Below, piece after piece: positions 24,801 to 33,262 of a DNA stretch of 33,334 nt. The position numbers and the translations under genes are program-made. Within the stretch, counting starts at the first letter, position 1. Each line of letters starts with the position of its first letter. Under the pieces are notes generated by a model. It was given only the letters and a program-made list of their open reading frames with translations, was not told the DNA's origin and ran no database searches. Source of the DNA: Puniceibacterium confluentis (lineage in GTDB: Bacteria > Pseudomonadota > Alphaproteobacteria > Rhodobacterales > Rhodobacteraceae); the NCBI RefSeq assembly GCF_007923445.1, contig NZ_VOJI01000032.1, positions 1 to 33,334 of the forward strand, in the 5' to 3' direction.

Positions 24801-25195
24801 CACGAGACCTGCTTGATCCAGTCCGAGAGGTTGTAATAGGTGACCACCCGCGTGATCTTGCCCCCGGTCAGCGAAAAGAATGAGCCGGCCGGCAGACGAT
24901 AGGTCTGGCCACGCGCCTCCGGCAACCCCGGATCCGTTTCCAGATAGGTGCCGTTCACCATGAATTCCGCCGCGCCGCGTGTGCCGTCCTCGGCCTCGAA
25001 CAGCACCAGCTCGGTGAGCTTCTCGTCATAGCAGCGCTCCATATGAGCGCAGAACTCGGCAAAGGCCTCGCGGCCTATTCGCACATTGCCCTCGTTCACA
25101 TAGTGCGCAACCTCGTCGGACAGACAGTCCAGCATCCCTGCGGTGTCGCCCCGGTTGAAGGCATCGAAATACCGCTCCAAAGTGGTGTTGCTCAT
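24800..25195 (-). CDS. SnoaL-like (NTF2-superfamily) protein
   Basis: The 131-residue protein resembles the small alpha+beta barrel of the SnoaL/NTF2-like superfamily: it opens with LERYFDAFNRGDTAGMLDCLSDEVAHYVNEG, then GREAFAEFCAHME, and ends with a strand-rich KITRVVTYYNLSDWI. Members include isomerases and binding proteins; no specific function can be assigned. The start at 25195 overlaps the phosphatase stop by one base (TGATG), so it belongs to the same transcription unit as the phosphatase upstream and the GNAT gene downstream. Confidence 0.85.
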   Translation of the reverse strand: MSNTTLERYFDAFNRGDTAGMLDCLSDEVAHYVNEGNVRIGREAFAEFCAHMERCYDEKLTELVLFEAEDGTRGAAEFMVNGTYLETDPGLPEARGQTYRLPAGSFFSLTGGKITRVVTYYNLSDWIKQVS

Positions 25196-25644
25196 CAGCG
25201 TCCCCATTTTCCCTTGAGTTGTTCATAAATCTGGTCCCGGGTCTGGCGATAGGCGTTCAGCTTTGCCTCGCGGCTTTCCCCCAGCCCGGTGGGGTCCATG
25301 ATCGGCCAGTATTCCACCGACAGATGAAACAAGCGCGTCAGTTCCAATGCCTTGCGCTGCGACGTTGGCGACATCGCAACAATCAGATCAAAGCCCGACA
25401 GCGCCTCGCCATACTGCTCCAGATCGTCGAAGTTGCGCGCCGTGTGACGCGACAGTTCAACCTCGATCTCCTTGCAGGCGGCAATGGCAAAACCATCCAC
25501 ATCCAGATCGTTCAGAACGCCGACGGACTGCACATAGCTGCTGAATCCGTACAGTTTCTTCATGATGCCCTCGGCCATTGGCGAGCGCACCGCATTGTGG
25601 TCACAGCAGAACAGCACCGACTGCGGAAGCTGTAACGGCACCAT
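25195..25644 (-). CDS. Low-molecular-weight tyrosine phosphatase-like protein
   Basis: The 149-residue protein has the phosphate-binding loop C-x5-R as Cys14 to Arg20 (CDHNAVR) followed by SPMAEG, and a late DPTG that could hold the general-acid aspartate. This places it in the low-MW phosphotyrosine phosphatase or arsenate reductase family. The gene follows UPF0262 directly: its ATG begins right after that stop. Its position after hisD and UPF0262 is conserved in Rhodobacteraceae, which favours a housekeeping role over arsenate resistance. Confidence 0.88.
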   Translation of the reverse strand: MVPLQLPQSVLFCCDHNAVRSPMAEGIMKKLYGFSSYVQSVGVLNDLDVDGFAIAACKEIEVELSRHTARNFDDLEQYGEALSGFDLIVAMSPTSQRKALELTRLFHLSVEYWPIMDPTGLGESREAKLNAYRQTRDQIYEQLKGKWGR

Positions 25645-26124
25645 TCAGCCCCCGAAGTGCAGGACGCAGACAAGAGTGAACAGGCGCCGGGCGGTGTCGT
25701 CGTCGATGTCCGCCTTTCCGACCAGCCGTTCCTGAAGGATCCGCGCCCCTTCGTTGTGAATGCCGCGCCGCGCCATGTCGATGGTTTCGATCTGGCTGGG
25801 AGGCAGTTTCTTGACCGCGTCGAAATAGCTTTTGCAGATCTGGAAATAGTCCTTCACCACCTGGCGGAAGGGCGACAGCGACAGGTGAAACTCCGCCGCC
25901 TTCTCGTGCGCTTCGGTCGCAACATCGAAAACCAGACGTTTTTCCCGGATCGACAACCCGACACGATAGGGTCCGGACGGCACAGCGCGGTCATCCCGCG
26001 TCGGCAGCACGAAGGTGTTCTGCTCCATGAGGTCAAACATCGCCACGCGGCGTTCCTGTTCGATCTCCGGCGTCGGAGGTGGAAGACCGGCGTCATCCAG
26101 CTCGATATGTGCAATACGGCTCAT
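25645..26124 (-). CDS. UPF0262 family protein
   Basis: This 159-residue protein matches the uncharacterised alphaproteobacterial family UPF0262. It begins MSRIAHIELDDAGLPPPTPE and contains FHLSLSPFRQVVKDYFQICKSYFDAVKKLPPSQIETIDMARRGIHNEGA in its second half. No enzymatic motif, signal peptide or membrane segment is evident. Its role is unknown. It lies directly before the phosphatase gene and 242 bases after hisD, the usual order in Rhodobacteraceae. Confidence 0.9.
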   Translation of the reverse strand: MSRIAHIELDDAGLPPPTPEIEQERRVAMFDLMEQNTFVLPTRDDRAVPSGPYRVGLSIREKRLVFDVATEAHEKAAEFHLSLSPFRQVVKDYFQICKSYFDAVKKLPPSQIETIDMARRGIHNEGARILQERLVGKADIDDDTARRLFTLVCVLHFGG

Positions 26125-26366
26125 GGACGGACCCTTTTGACTGCCATCCTCCCAGGGGATGCTTAACGCGTCGACTCGCGTGGGGCAATCGCACCTTTTG
26201 GTGTATCAGCGCGACCCCGGCATTCGTGACGTCACTCGGAAAATGTTCGATTCAGACAAGTTCATTGCTGTTTTCAGCCAGATTTCCGTGACTTTCGTCA
26301 GAAAATTATTCGAAATTGCACAGTCGAAATCCGCACGTCCCTTCCAGTACGACCGGCCGGTGCCTG
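26125..26366. other. Intergenic region upstream of UPF0262
   Basis: This 242-base region is AT-richer than the genes around it. It contains a perfect 10-bp palindrome GTGACGTCAC (26226-26235) but no convincing promoter pair. It probably holds the promoter of the UPF0262-phosphatase unit and the end of the hisD transcript. Confidence 0.4.
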
Positions 26367-27668
26367 CTAATCGTTGAGTTTCTGCAACCGCGCGGTGACA
26401 GACAGCCCGTGCGCCTCGAGACTTTCCGACCGGGCGAGCCGCTCGGCAGCAGGGCCGATGGCGCGCAACGCCTGGGGTGTCATCTGCGCCAGTGTGGTCC
26501 GTTTCAGGAAATCCAGCACCGACAGTCCCGAGGAAAACCGCGCCGAACGCGCGGTCGGCAACACATGGTTCGGCCCGCCGACGTAGTCTCCGATGGCTTC
26601 GGGAGTCCACTGGCCCAGAAAGATCGCTCCGGCGTGGCGGATCTGTTGGCTCAGAGCGTGCGGATCGGCGACACAGAGTTCAAGGTGTTCCGGGGCAATC
26701 CGGTCAGACAGTGTCGCGGCCTCGGGGAGATCCCGGACGGTGATCACCGCGCCGAAATCACGCCAACTGGCCCCGGCGATGCTGCGGCGTTCCAATGTTT
26801 CAAGCCGCTTTTCAACAGCTTGCGCGACACTTTTACCAAAGTCCGCGTCGGTAGTGATCAGCAGGGACTGCGCGCTCTCGTCGTGCTCGGCCTGGCTGAG
26901 CAGGTCCAGCGCGATCCAGTCAGGGTCATTGTCAGCGTCCGCAATCACCAGAATTTCGGATGGTCCGGCGATCATGTCGATGCCGACCTTGCCAAACACC
27001 CGCCGCTTGGCCGCTGCGACAAAGGCGTTGCCGGGACCGGTGATCTTGTCGACCGCCGCAATCGTTTCAGTGCCATAGGCCAAAGCGGCAATGGCCTGCG
27101 CGCCGCCGATGCGATAGATTTCGTCGACGCCACTGATCCGTGCCGCCAAAAGCACCAGCGGATTGATCACCCCGTCCGGGGTCGGCACGGTGATGCACAG
27201 CCGCGGCACGCCCGCAACCTTGGCTGGAATGGCATTCATCAGGACCGATGACGGATAGCTCGCCAGCCCGCCGGGAACATACAGCCCGGCCGCCCCGACC
27301 GGCGTCCAGCGCCAGCCCAGGGTGGCGCCATCGGGATCAGTCCACTGCGCGTCCTCGGGCATCTGGCGCACGTGGTAGGCGCGGATTCGTTCAGCCGCCA
27401 GTTCCAGTGCGGCGCGGTCCTCTGGCGAGACCCCGGCGATTTCCGCGTCAACTTCTGCCCGACCGACAACCATGGTCTCCGCCGTCAGCGTCAGCCGGTC
27501 GAATTTGGCGGTCAGGTCCAGCACCGCCTGATCGCCGCGGGCCCGCACATCGGCGATGATTGCAGCCACCGTATCATCGACGTCCGGGCTGTCCTCACGC
27601 TTGGCGTTCAACAGCCTGACAAAAACTGCCTCGAAATCGGGCTGGGTGGTATCGAGAAAGACCGGCAT
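26367..27668 (-). CDS. hisD: Histidinol dehydrogenase
   Basis: HisD catalyses the last two steps of histidine synthesis, L-histidinol to L-histidine, with NAD and zinc. The 433-residue product has full family length, with the signature GPSEILVIADADNDPDWIALDLLSQAEHDESAQ near residue 230-262, including the Gln and His zinc ligands, and IAPEHLELC with the catalytic Glu/His further on. AAGGGG precedes the ATG at 27668. It is not with other his genes, only in the conserved block between DUF2948 and UPF0262. Confidence 0.97.
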   Translation of the reverse strand: MPVFLDTTQPDFEAVFVRLLNAKREDSPDVDDTVAAIIADVRARGDQAVLDLTAKFDRLTLTAETMVVGRAEVDAEIAGVSPEDRAALELAAERIRAYHVRQMPEDAQWTDPDGATLGWRWTPVGAAGLYVPGGLASYPSSVLMNAIPAKVAGVPRLCITVPTPDGVINPLVLLAARISGVDEIYRIGGAQAIAALAYGTETIAAVDKITGPGNAFVAAAKRRVFGKVGIDMIAGPSEILVIADADNDPDWIALDLLSQAEHDESAQSLLITTDADFGKSVAQAVEKRLETLERRSIAGASWRDFGAVITVRDLPEAATLSDRIAPEHLELCVADPHALSQQIRHAGAIFLGQWTPEAIGDYVGGPNHVLPTARSARFSSGLSVLDFLKRTTLAQMTPQALRAIGPAAERLARSESLEAHGLSVTARLQKLND

Positions 27669-27768
27669 GGCAGACCCCTTTGGTTTGCAGCGACATAGCC
27701 CGGGGGGCGCCGGGCCTCAAGCAATTGCAACAACGGCCCGCGGCGCCTGCCCCGGATGAGCAGCGCGC

Positions 27769-28239
27769 TCAGTCTGGATGCTGCGGCGTCTTGCCGGACG
27801 GCGCGACATAGGGCCGGGTGACATCCCTGAGCGTGACTTCCAGCGCTTCGACCCGGGCGCGCAACGCGCCATCACCGGCAAGCGTCAGCAACACGTTGCC
27901 CGAGGCATCCGGTCCCGGCTCGAAGCTGACGGACAGCAGCGACAGGATGGTGTCGCGATCGCTGCGGTCGATCCCCTGGCTGTCCACTCCCAGCACATTG
28001 TCGATGACAAGCAGGGACTGCACCCGTTCCGGTGCATGGACTCCGGCCTTCCTGTCCTCCCAGCGGACGCGGTTGACCAAAAGCGCCAGCCGACGGTGCC
28101 GTGGCTGCCAGGTCATCTCGGCAACCGGGAACACCGCATCCTGCGCCAGCGCCGACAGCACCGAAAGATCATCGGCATCCAGCGCGCCCAGGTTCAGCGG
28201 CTTGTCGGCGCCGTCCTCGAATCGTGCATCCTCGGTCAT
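27769..28239 (-). CDS. DUF2948 family protein
   Basis: This 156-residue protein belongs to the uncharacterised DUF2948 family: [24 protein letters not shown] at the start, [21 protein letters not shown] in the middle, and [29 protein letters not shown] near the end. No catalytic motif can be named. Its start overlaps the murA stop by four bases (ATGA), so it is translationally coupled to MurA. It stands in the order murA-DUF2948-hisD. Confidence 0.9.
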   Translation of the reverse strand: MTEDARFEDGADKPLNLGALDADDLSVLSALAQDAVFPVAEMTWQPRHRRLALLVNRVRWEDRKAGVHAPERVQSLLVIDNVLGVDSQGIDRSDRDTILSLLSVSFEPGPDASGNVLLTLAGDGALRARVEALEVTLRDVTRPYVAPSGKTPQHPD

Positions 28240-29504
28240 TGACCCTTCACCCGTTCGATTCTGGCCCCTACGCCCGAAAGCTTGCGCACCACGTGCTCGT
28301 AACCGCGATCAAGGTGGTAGACGCGGTTCACTATGGTTTCTCCCGATGCCGCGAGGCCGGCAAGAATCAGCGAGACCGAGGCGCGCAGGTCGGTCGCCAT
28401 CACCGGGGCACCTTTGAGCTTGTCCACCCCGGTCACCGTGGCGTGGCCGCCATGCACCTCGATCCTCGCGCCCATCCGCATCAATTCCGGAGCATGCATG
28501 AACCGGTTTTCAAAGATCTTCTCCTCCAGCACCGATGTACCCTCGGCCGTGCACAGGAGCGCCATCATCTGGGCCTGAAGGTCGGTCGGAAAGCCCGGGA
28601 ACGGTTCGGTCGTCACATCGACAGCCCTGGTGCGACCATTGCGGCGCGCGACCGTCAGACCCTCGGGGGTTTCGCTCACACTGATCCCGGCGGCATCCAG
28701 CTTTTCGCAGAAGGCCGCCAGCAGGTCGATGCGCCCGCCCAGCAGCGTCACTTCGCCGCCGCAGATCGCCGGCGCCAGCATGTAGGTGCCCAACTCGATT
28801 CGGTCGGTCACCACACGGTGTGTCGCCCCACCCAGCCGGTCGACGCCCTGAATGGTGATCGTGCTGGTGCCTTCGCCTTCGATCTGCGCCCCCATCTTGC
28901 GCAGACACTGGGCCAGATCGACAATCTCGGGCTCGCGGGCCGCATTGCGGAGCTCGGTGGTGCCCTTGGCCAGCGTCGCCGCCATCAGGGCATTTTCGGT
29001 CGCCCCGACGGTCACCGACGGAAATTCGACAACGCCCCCCTTCAGCCCGCCGGGCGCCTTGGCGTGAACATAGCCGTCACGCAGATCCAGTTCGGCGCCC
29101 ATCGCCTCAAGGGCCTTTAGGTGCAGATCCACCGGCCGCGCCCCGATGGCACAGCCACCGGGCAGCGACACCACCGCATGCCCGTCCCGCGCCAGCATCG
29201 GCCCCAGCACAAGGATCGACGCCCGCATTTTGCGCACGATGTCGTAATCCGCCGTGTGGTTGTGGATGTTGTGGCTCGACAAGGCGAGGACCTGACCATC
29301 CTGCAGGCTCTGCACCTCGGCGCCCAGCGACTGCAGCAACGTGGTCATGGTGCGGATGTCCGAAAGCCGCGGCGCATTGGTCAGTGTCAGCGGTTCGTCG
29401 CTGAGCAGCGTCGCCGGCATCAGGGTGAGGCAGGCGTTTTTCGCACCTGCAATGGGAATCTGGCCGGACAGCGGTCCGCCCCCGGTGACGATGATCGAAT
29501 CCAT
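28236..29504 (-). CDS. murA: UDP-N-acetylglucosamine 1-carboxyvinyltransferase
   Basis: MurA starts peptidoglycan synthesis by transferring enolpyruvate from PEP to UDP-GlcNAc. The 422-residue protein has the substrate-binding Lys22-Asn23 in GAKNA and the catalytic cysteine Cys118 in [17 protein letters not shown], the residue attacked by fosfomycin, so the enzyme is predicted to be sensitive. [11 protein letters not shown], typical of the second half, is present. The gene precedes DUF2948 with an ATGA overlap and follows a small gene by six bases. Confidence 0.97.
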   Translation of the reverse strand: MDSIIVTGGGPLSGQIPIAGAKNACLTLMPATLLSDEPLTLTNAPRLSDIRTMTTLLQSLGAEVQSLQDGQVLALSSHNIHNHTADYDIVRKMRASILVLGPMLARDGHAVVSLPGGCAIGARPVDLHLKALEAMGAELDLRDGYVHAKAPGGLKGGVVEFPSVTVGATENALMAATLAKGTTELRNAAREPEIVDLAQCLRKMGAQIEGEGTSTITIQGVDRLGGATHRVVTDRIELGTYMLAPAICGGEVTLLGGRIDLLAAFCEKLDAAGISVSETPEGLTVARRNGRTRAVDVTTEPFPGFPTDLQAQMMALLCTAEGTSVLEEKIFENRFMHAPELMRMGARIEVHGGHATVTGVDKLKGAPVMATDLRASVSLILAGLAASGETIVNRVYHLDRGYEHVVRKLSGVGARIERVKGQ

Positions 29505-29510
29505 GCCTGT

Positions 29511-29669
29511 CTATCCTTTGTCTTTCTCCGCACCCTCAGGTTGCGGTTTTTCGCCGTCGCGGGCCCGGGCCTGCGCCTTGCGGCGCGCCAGATTCGCCTT
29601 CAGCGCGGCCTTGAGGCGCGCATCACGGTGATCTTTGGACGTTTTCGGCTGGCGGGATTTCTGCTCCAT
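29511..29669 (-). CDS. Small basic protein, 52 residues
   Basis: This short frame reads MEQKSRQPKTSKDHRDARLK and so on, ending in an acidic and lysine-rich EGAEKDKG tail. Its middle is alanine-, lysine- and arginine-rich with a probable helix (LKAALKANLARRKAQARARD). AGAGAGG lies two bases upstream of the ATG at 29669, and the stop is six bases before murA, so it is likely the first gene of the murA unit. I do not recognise a family, though short basic proteins are known before murA in Rhodobacteraceae. It is worth confirming by expression data. Confidence 0.6.
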   Translation of the reverse strand: MEQKSRQPKTSKDHRDARLKAALKANLARRKAQARARDGEKPQPEGAEKDKG

Positions 29670-29712
29670 GGCCTCTCTGTAACCCAGAGGGCAAAAAGCG
29701 TCCAGATTGCCC

Positions 29713-29741
29713 TTGCACCGAATGAGAATAGCGTCTAATCA
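29713..29741 (+). promoter_or_regulatory. Candidate promoter of tRNA-Thr
   Basis: TTGCAC (29713-29718) and TAATCA (29736-29741) are 17 bases apart, giving a start some 20 bases before the tRNA. The fit is moderate. Confidence 0.45.
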
Positions 29742-29767
29742 CCCGCCACGCCAACAAGGCGACCGGT

Positions 29768-29842
29768 GCTGTGGTAGCTCAGTGGTAGAGCACACCCTTG
29801 GTAAGGGTGAGGTCGAGAGTTCAATCCTCTCTCACAGCACCA
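29768..29842 (+). tRNA. tRNA-Thr(GGT)
   Basis: A complete cloverleaf is visible: acceptor stem GCTGTGG with its partner TCACAGC, D arm GCTC...GAGC, anticodon stem CACCC/GGGTG around TTGGTAA, T arm GAGAG/CTCTC around TTCAATC. The anticodon GGT at 29800-29802 specifies threonine. The CCA end (29840-29842) is encoded. A tyrosine recombinase gene starts 87 bases downstream, so the 3' half of this tRNA is the likely integration site. Confidence 0.95.
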
Positions 29843-29899
29843 TCCTAACTTCCTGAAATGAAAAGATCCCCTTGCAAATAGGGCCTGTTTCACATTCTG

Positions 29900-29920
29900 T
29901 CGTTACAATTCTCGTTACAA
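29900..29920 (+). repeat. Direct repeat TCGTTACAA, candidate recombinase arm sites
   Basis: TCGTTACAA occurs at 29900-29908 and again at 29912-29920, 12 bases apart. It lies between the tRNA and the integrase start, where recombinase arm-binding sites are often found. The role is inferred from position. Confidence 0.45.
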
Positions 29921-29929
29921 AACGGCTCG

Positions 29930-31576
29930 GTGATGTCTGGCAAGATCAAGTATCTTCTGTATCGTGACGGTCGCTACTTCGCGCGCCTTGTCATCCCCGT
30001 GAAGCTTCGGCCGTATTTTGACGGTCGCACGGAGTTGCGCCAAGCACTCGGAGCGGATCGCCGCAGTGCCACACGCATGCATCCCGTCGCTCTGGCGGAA
30101 CTGATGCATCAGATCGCCCTGGCCGAGCGCAAACTCGCTGAAGTAAGCGGGGCACAGGTAACTCCTGGAAGATACCCTCTGTCTCTTGGTCAGATTGCTA
30201 TGCGCAGCTATCAGGCACGACTTCGGCAGGACGAGGACGCGCGCAATTTCTCGCCTGACTATGCCGGAGTTGGCATAGACGACGGCTATGCCGCAAAACT
30301 AAGAGACGGCATCGCCGGAAAGCTTCGGGACAAGGACCTCGAGGCGCTTGTCGGCCACCGGATCACTCATTTTCAGCTGCTCGGCAACACAACAGCCGCC
30401 TACGGCAGCACGGAATGGCGTGATCTTGCACGCGCAATCTGCATTTCGGAATACGAGGCTCTGGCAAGAGTTTTCGAGCGCGACGATGGCGACTTCTCAG
30501 GTCAGCCAGAACATCCCCTCCTGCGAAACGCTGAACCTGAAGAGCTGCCTTTGCCACCGGTTTCGCTGCGGGGCCTCTTCGCGGACTATATTGCCTCGCG
30601 CAATCAGTTGGGCCGCGGTCGAGAATCCGAACGTCGCTGGTCGCCGGTAATCAAACACCTGCACAAACATCTGGGCCATGATGATGCCAGACGCATTTCA
30701 AAGCAGGACCTAATGGCATGGCGTGACAATCTGATGCAACGCCTGTCGCCCAAAACAGTGAACGATGTTTACCTTGCTGCTATAAGGACCATTTTCAGTT
30801 GGGCCGTCAGGGAAGACCGCCTACCGGAGAATCCTGCGACAGCTGTCCGGCAAGAGGTTCCCAAAAAGGTAAAGACACGGCCCAAAGGCTTTACGCTCGA
30901 GGAGGCCGAACGTGTCCTGACATTCTCTGTTTCCTATTTTCCCAAACCTCTTGCAGGCCGTGCGTCAACGGAATTTCCAGAGACGACGGCAGCGAAGCGC
31001 TGGATCCCCCTACTTTGCGCCTTCACAGGTGCCCGGGTTACGGAAATGTCTCAACTTCGCAAGGAAGATGTCTTTCAAGAAGGTGGTATCAATGTCATCA
31101 AAATCACACCAGACGCCGGAACTGTAAAAACTGACGAATATCGCGACGTGCCACTTCACCGGCAGATTGTGGAACTGGGTTTTCTTGACTTTGTGGCCCA
31201 GGCAGCTTCCGGGCCGCTCTTCTATCGCACAAAGGATGGGACACAGAGCCTGTCCGGCGCCAGGATGACTTCGGGACGAGTATCCGATTGGCTTCGTGCC
31301 AGTGGGCTTGTTCCGGCTAAGGTCGCCCCCAATCATGCCTGGCGCCATCGCTTCCGGACCGTTGCAATGGAGCTGGGCCTGTCGGATCGTATCATTGATG
31401 CGGTTTCCGGCCATGCTGTTCTGAAGCAAAGGGCAGCCGACGGCTATGGGCATGCAACCTTGAAAGCCATGGCCCGTCTTGTTGATGCGCTACCCTCCTA
31501 TTCGATTGCAGGACATGTTGCCGCGTCAGACAAGCCTCAGCATGCTGCGAACGGCCCTCTCACCGAAGAAAATTGA
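29930..31576 (+). CDS. int: Tyrosine recombinase (integrase)
   Basis: This 548-residue protein is a phage-type integrase with an unusually long N-terminal part. The C-terminal catalytic domain shows the catalytic Arg in FTGARVTEMSQLRKEDV, HAWRHRF (His and Arg), VSGHAVLKQRAADGYGH with a further His, and a final Tyr. A core-binding domain is visible around ISKQDLMAWRDNL and YLAAIRTIFSWAVREDR. The start is GTG at 29930 or the ATG at 29933. The gene is transcribed away from the tRNA. Base composition is lower in GC than in the housekeeping genes to the left, consistent with acquired DNA. It probably inserts and excises the element at the tRNA 3' end. Confidence 0.92.
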   Translation: MMSGKIKYLLYRDGRYFARLVIPVKLRPYFDGRTELRQALGADRRSATRMHPVALAELMHQIALAERKLAEVSGAQVTPGRYPLSLGQIAMRSYQARLRQDEDARNFSPDYAGVGIDDGYAAKLRDGIAGKLRDKDLEALVGHRITHFQLLGNTTAAYGSTEWRDLARAICISEYEALARVFERDDGDFSGQPEHPLLRNAEPEELPLPPVSLRGLFADYIASRNQLGRGRESERRWSPVIKHLHKHLGHDDARRISKQDLMAWRDNLMQRLSPKTVNDVYLAAIRTIFSWAVREDRLPENPATAVRQEVPKKVKTRPKGFTLEEAERVLTFSVSYFPKPLAGRASTEFPETTAAKRWIPLLCAFTGARVTEMSQLRKEDVFQEGGINVIKITPDAGTVKTDEYRDVPLHRQIVELGFLDFVAQAASGPLFYRTKDGTQSLSGARMTSGRVSDWLRASGLVPAKVAPNHAWRHRFRTVAMELGLSDRIIDAVSGHAVLKQRAADGYGHATLKAMARLVDALPSYSIAGHVAASDKPQHAANGPLTEEN

Positions 31577-31701
31577 AGTCGGGCCCTGCTGTGTCAGCGC
31601 TGAACCGTTGATCACTGTCTGTTCAAAAATCAACATCTAGAAAGTGGCTCCCTGACGACTTGCCTTCGGCTGGCTTTCTTGACGTGCCAAACAACTTCAG
31701 C

Positions 31702-31730
31702 TTGACTTTAGTCACGGTTATGGTTATGGT
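31702..31730 (+). promoter_or_regulatory. Candidate promoter for the 171-residue gene
   Basis: TTGACT (31702-31707) and TATGGT (31725-31730) are 17 bases apart, about 30 bases before the ATG at 31761. Tandem GGTTAT units overlap the spacer and -10. Confidence 0.45.
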
Positions 31731-31760
31731 GTTTTAGTAACCAGCCCGTAGAGGTAAGCC

Positions 31761-32276
31761 ATGGCACTTACAAACGCTGAAAAACAACGAGCATTCAGAG
31801 ACCGTAGAAAACAGGAAAGACTTGATAGACTGAAAAGGGCTTACATCAATGATCAGGACCTGTTCCAGACACCCTTCTCAGAATGGATTCAGGGTAACCC
31901 GAATTACATCGCGGTCGATTTGTCTTTGGCCCTGATCGGCATTGAGGCGCCGGTTTTTGAAGATGAACGTGGCGCGAGCGAGTTTGCCTTTCCCGAAGCG
32001 CTCAGTTCCGAAGGCGATAACTTCTCGCAAGTTGAAAATGCCTTGGGCCGCGCAGAGGTGATCGTCGGATGTCTGTTGACGGCGGCGATCGAGTTGGCCG
32101 GCATAGTGAATTCATACAAGAAAGAAGAAATCGAAAATCGCTTGAAAGAGCTGGAAAATCCAGAGTCTATCGACCGCAAATCTGCGATGAAAGAGGCCGT
32201 CAACCTTCACAAAAAGCTTGAACAATTGAACAAGCAAGTCCGGTGGTCGCTCCCGGAATGGAAAGACAGTGAGTAA
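31761..32276 (+). CDS. Unknown protein of the integrated element
   Basis: I do not recognise this 171-residue protein. It has a basic N-terminus (NAEKQRAFRDRRKQERLDRLKR), a hydrophobic helix AEVIVGCLLTAAIELAGIV near residues 98-115, and a charged, probably coiled-coil C-terminal half (KKEEIENRLKELENPE...NLHKKLEQLNKQV). The basic opening recalls small phage DNA-binding proteins, but no helix-turn-helix is evident. AGAGGT is in place before the ATG, and a candidate promoter lies upstream. It sits between the integrase and the DUF927 gene, so it belongs to the mobile element. It may also have a regulatory or packaging-related role; no firm call. Confidence 0.6.
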   Translation: MALTNAEKQRAFRDRRKQERLDRLKRAYINDQDLFQTPFSEWIQGNPNYIAVDLSLALIGIEAPVFEDERGASEFAFPEALSSEGDNFSQVENALGRAEVIVGCLLTAAIELAGIVNSYKKEEIENRLKELENPESIDRKSAMKEAVNLHKKLEQLNKQVRWSLPEWKDSE

Positions 32277-32488
32277 ATATTCAAGGCAAATTGCGTGAAC
32301 CCGCAAACAAGGTTCCATGCCAAAAAGCCGCCGATTTGGCTCGGTCGGCATTCCTGATCCGGTGCTCATGAACGTGATCGTCTGACGCTAGTCGGTTGCT
32401 CGTCACCCAAAAGTTGCAATTCACACTGCCTGCCCGTCGCGAGCTATCCGCGTCGGCCGATCTTCCTATGCCCAGAGAAAGGCGCACC

Positions 32489-33262
32489 ATGACCGAACAT
32501 TTCAATCCTGAAACATCCAACATCATCCGGTTACCCGGATCCGGCTTGATGCCGCAGAAGCAAACTTCGGCCTCCGTCGTTCCGGACGAAATACCTTTTG
32601 GCTTCTTCGCGGCACCTGATGGCATCTGGCAGATCCGCACCACGAAAGATGACGAGGAAGAATCTGTAAAGCTTTGCTCGCCGCTTCGGGTCGTCGCGCT
32701 CTGCCGTCGGGCCGATGGGTCCGGCTGGAGCCATCTGATTGAGCTCGAAGACGACGATCACCGCACGCATACCGTGCTCCTGGATGCAGCAACTTTGTCG
32801 GGCAGTGCGTCCAAGGTGGTTGAGCGTCTGGTGCGCCATGGGCTGGTGTTGTCACGCGGGTCGAAAGTCAAGGAAGGTATCGTCGAGTTCTTGAGCGCCT
32901 GGCGGCCTCAGGGTCGTCTGGAACTGGTCGATGTCCTGGGATGGACCGATGACGCATGCTCGGCGTTTGCCCTCGCGGATGGCCGCGTGTTGGGCGATGC
33001 TTCGGTCTACTACACGGGCGCCTCGCCGGAACTGGCGGCGGCGATCCGTCCGCATGGATCGTCCTCTGCTTGGAAGCGGGAGGTCGCGGAACCCTGTCTT
33101 GGCAACCCTCTGGCTATTTTGGCTGTGTCCCAGGCCTTCAGTGGGCCGCTTCAGCAGTTGCTGCGGATGCAGGGCGGCGGCTTCCACCTGTTCGGGGACT
33201 CCAGTTGTGGAAAGTCCACGCTGCAGCAGGTTGCCGCGTCCGTTTGGGGCGATGTCATGTGA
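32489..33262 (+). pseudogene. DUF927 primase/helicase-like gene, cut by an insertion
   Basis: The gene encodes the N-terminal 257 residues of a DUF927 protein, which is often fused to primase or helicase domains in plasmids and integrated elements. The segment WSHLIELEDDDHRTHTVLL, then HGLVLSRGSKVKEGIVEFLSAW and LGWTDDACSAFALADG fit the family, and a P-loop GDSSCGKST (residues 236-244) is intact. The frame stops four codons after VAASVWGD, where the family normally continues with the rest of the ATPase. At that point the sequence becomes IS-like, so the gene is broken by insertion. The ATG at 32489 is chosen because AAAGG lies about 7 bases upstream. The remainder may lie beyond the IS, outside the window. 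Confidence 0.75.

Noticed and set aside
26226-26235. GTGACGTCAC palindrome as a regulator site
   Set aside because: A single 10-bp palindrome with no partner or known regulator context can easily arise by chance; noted only in the intergenic entry.
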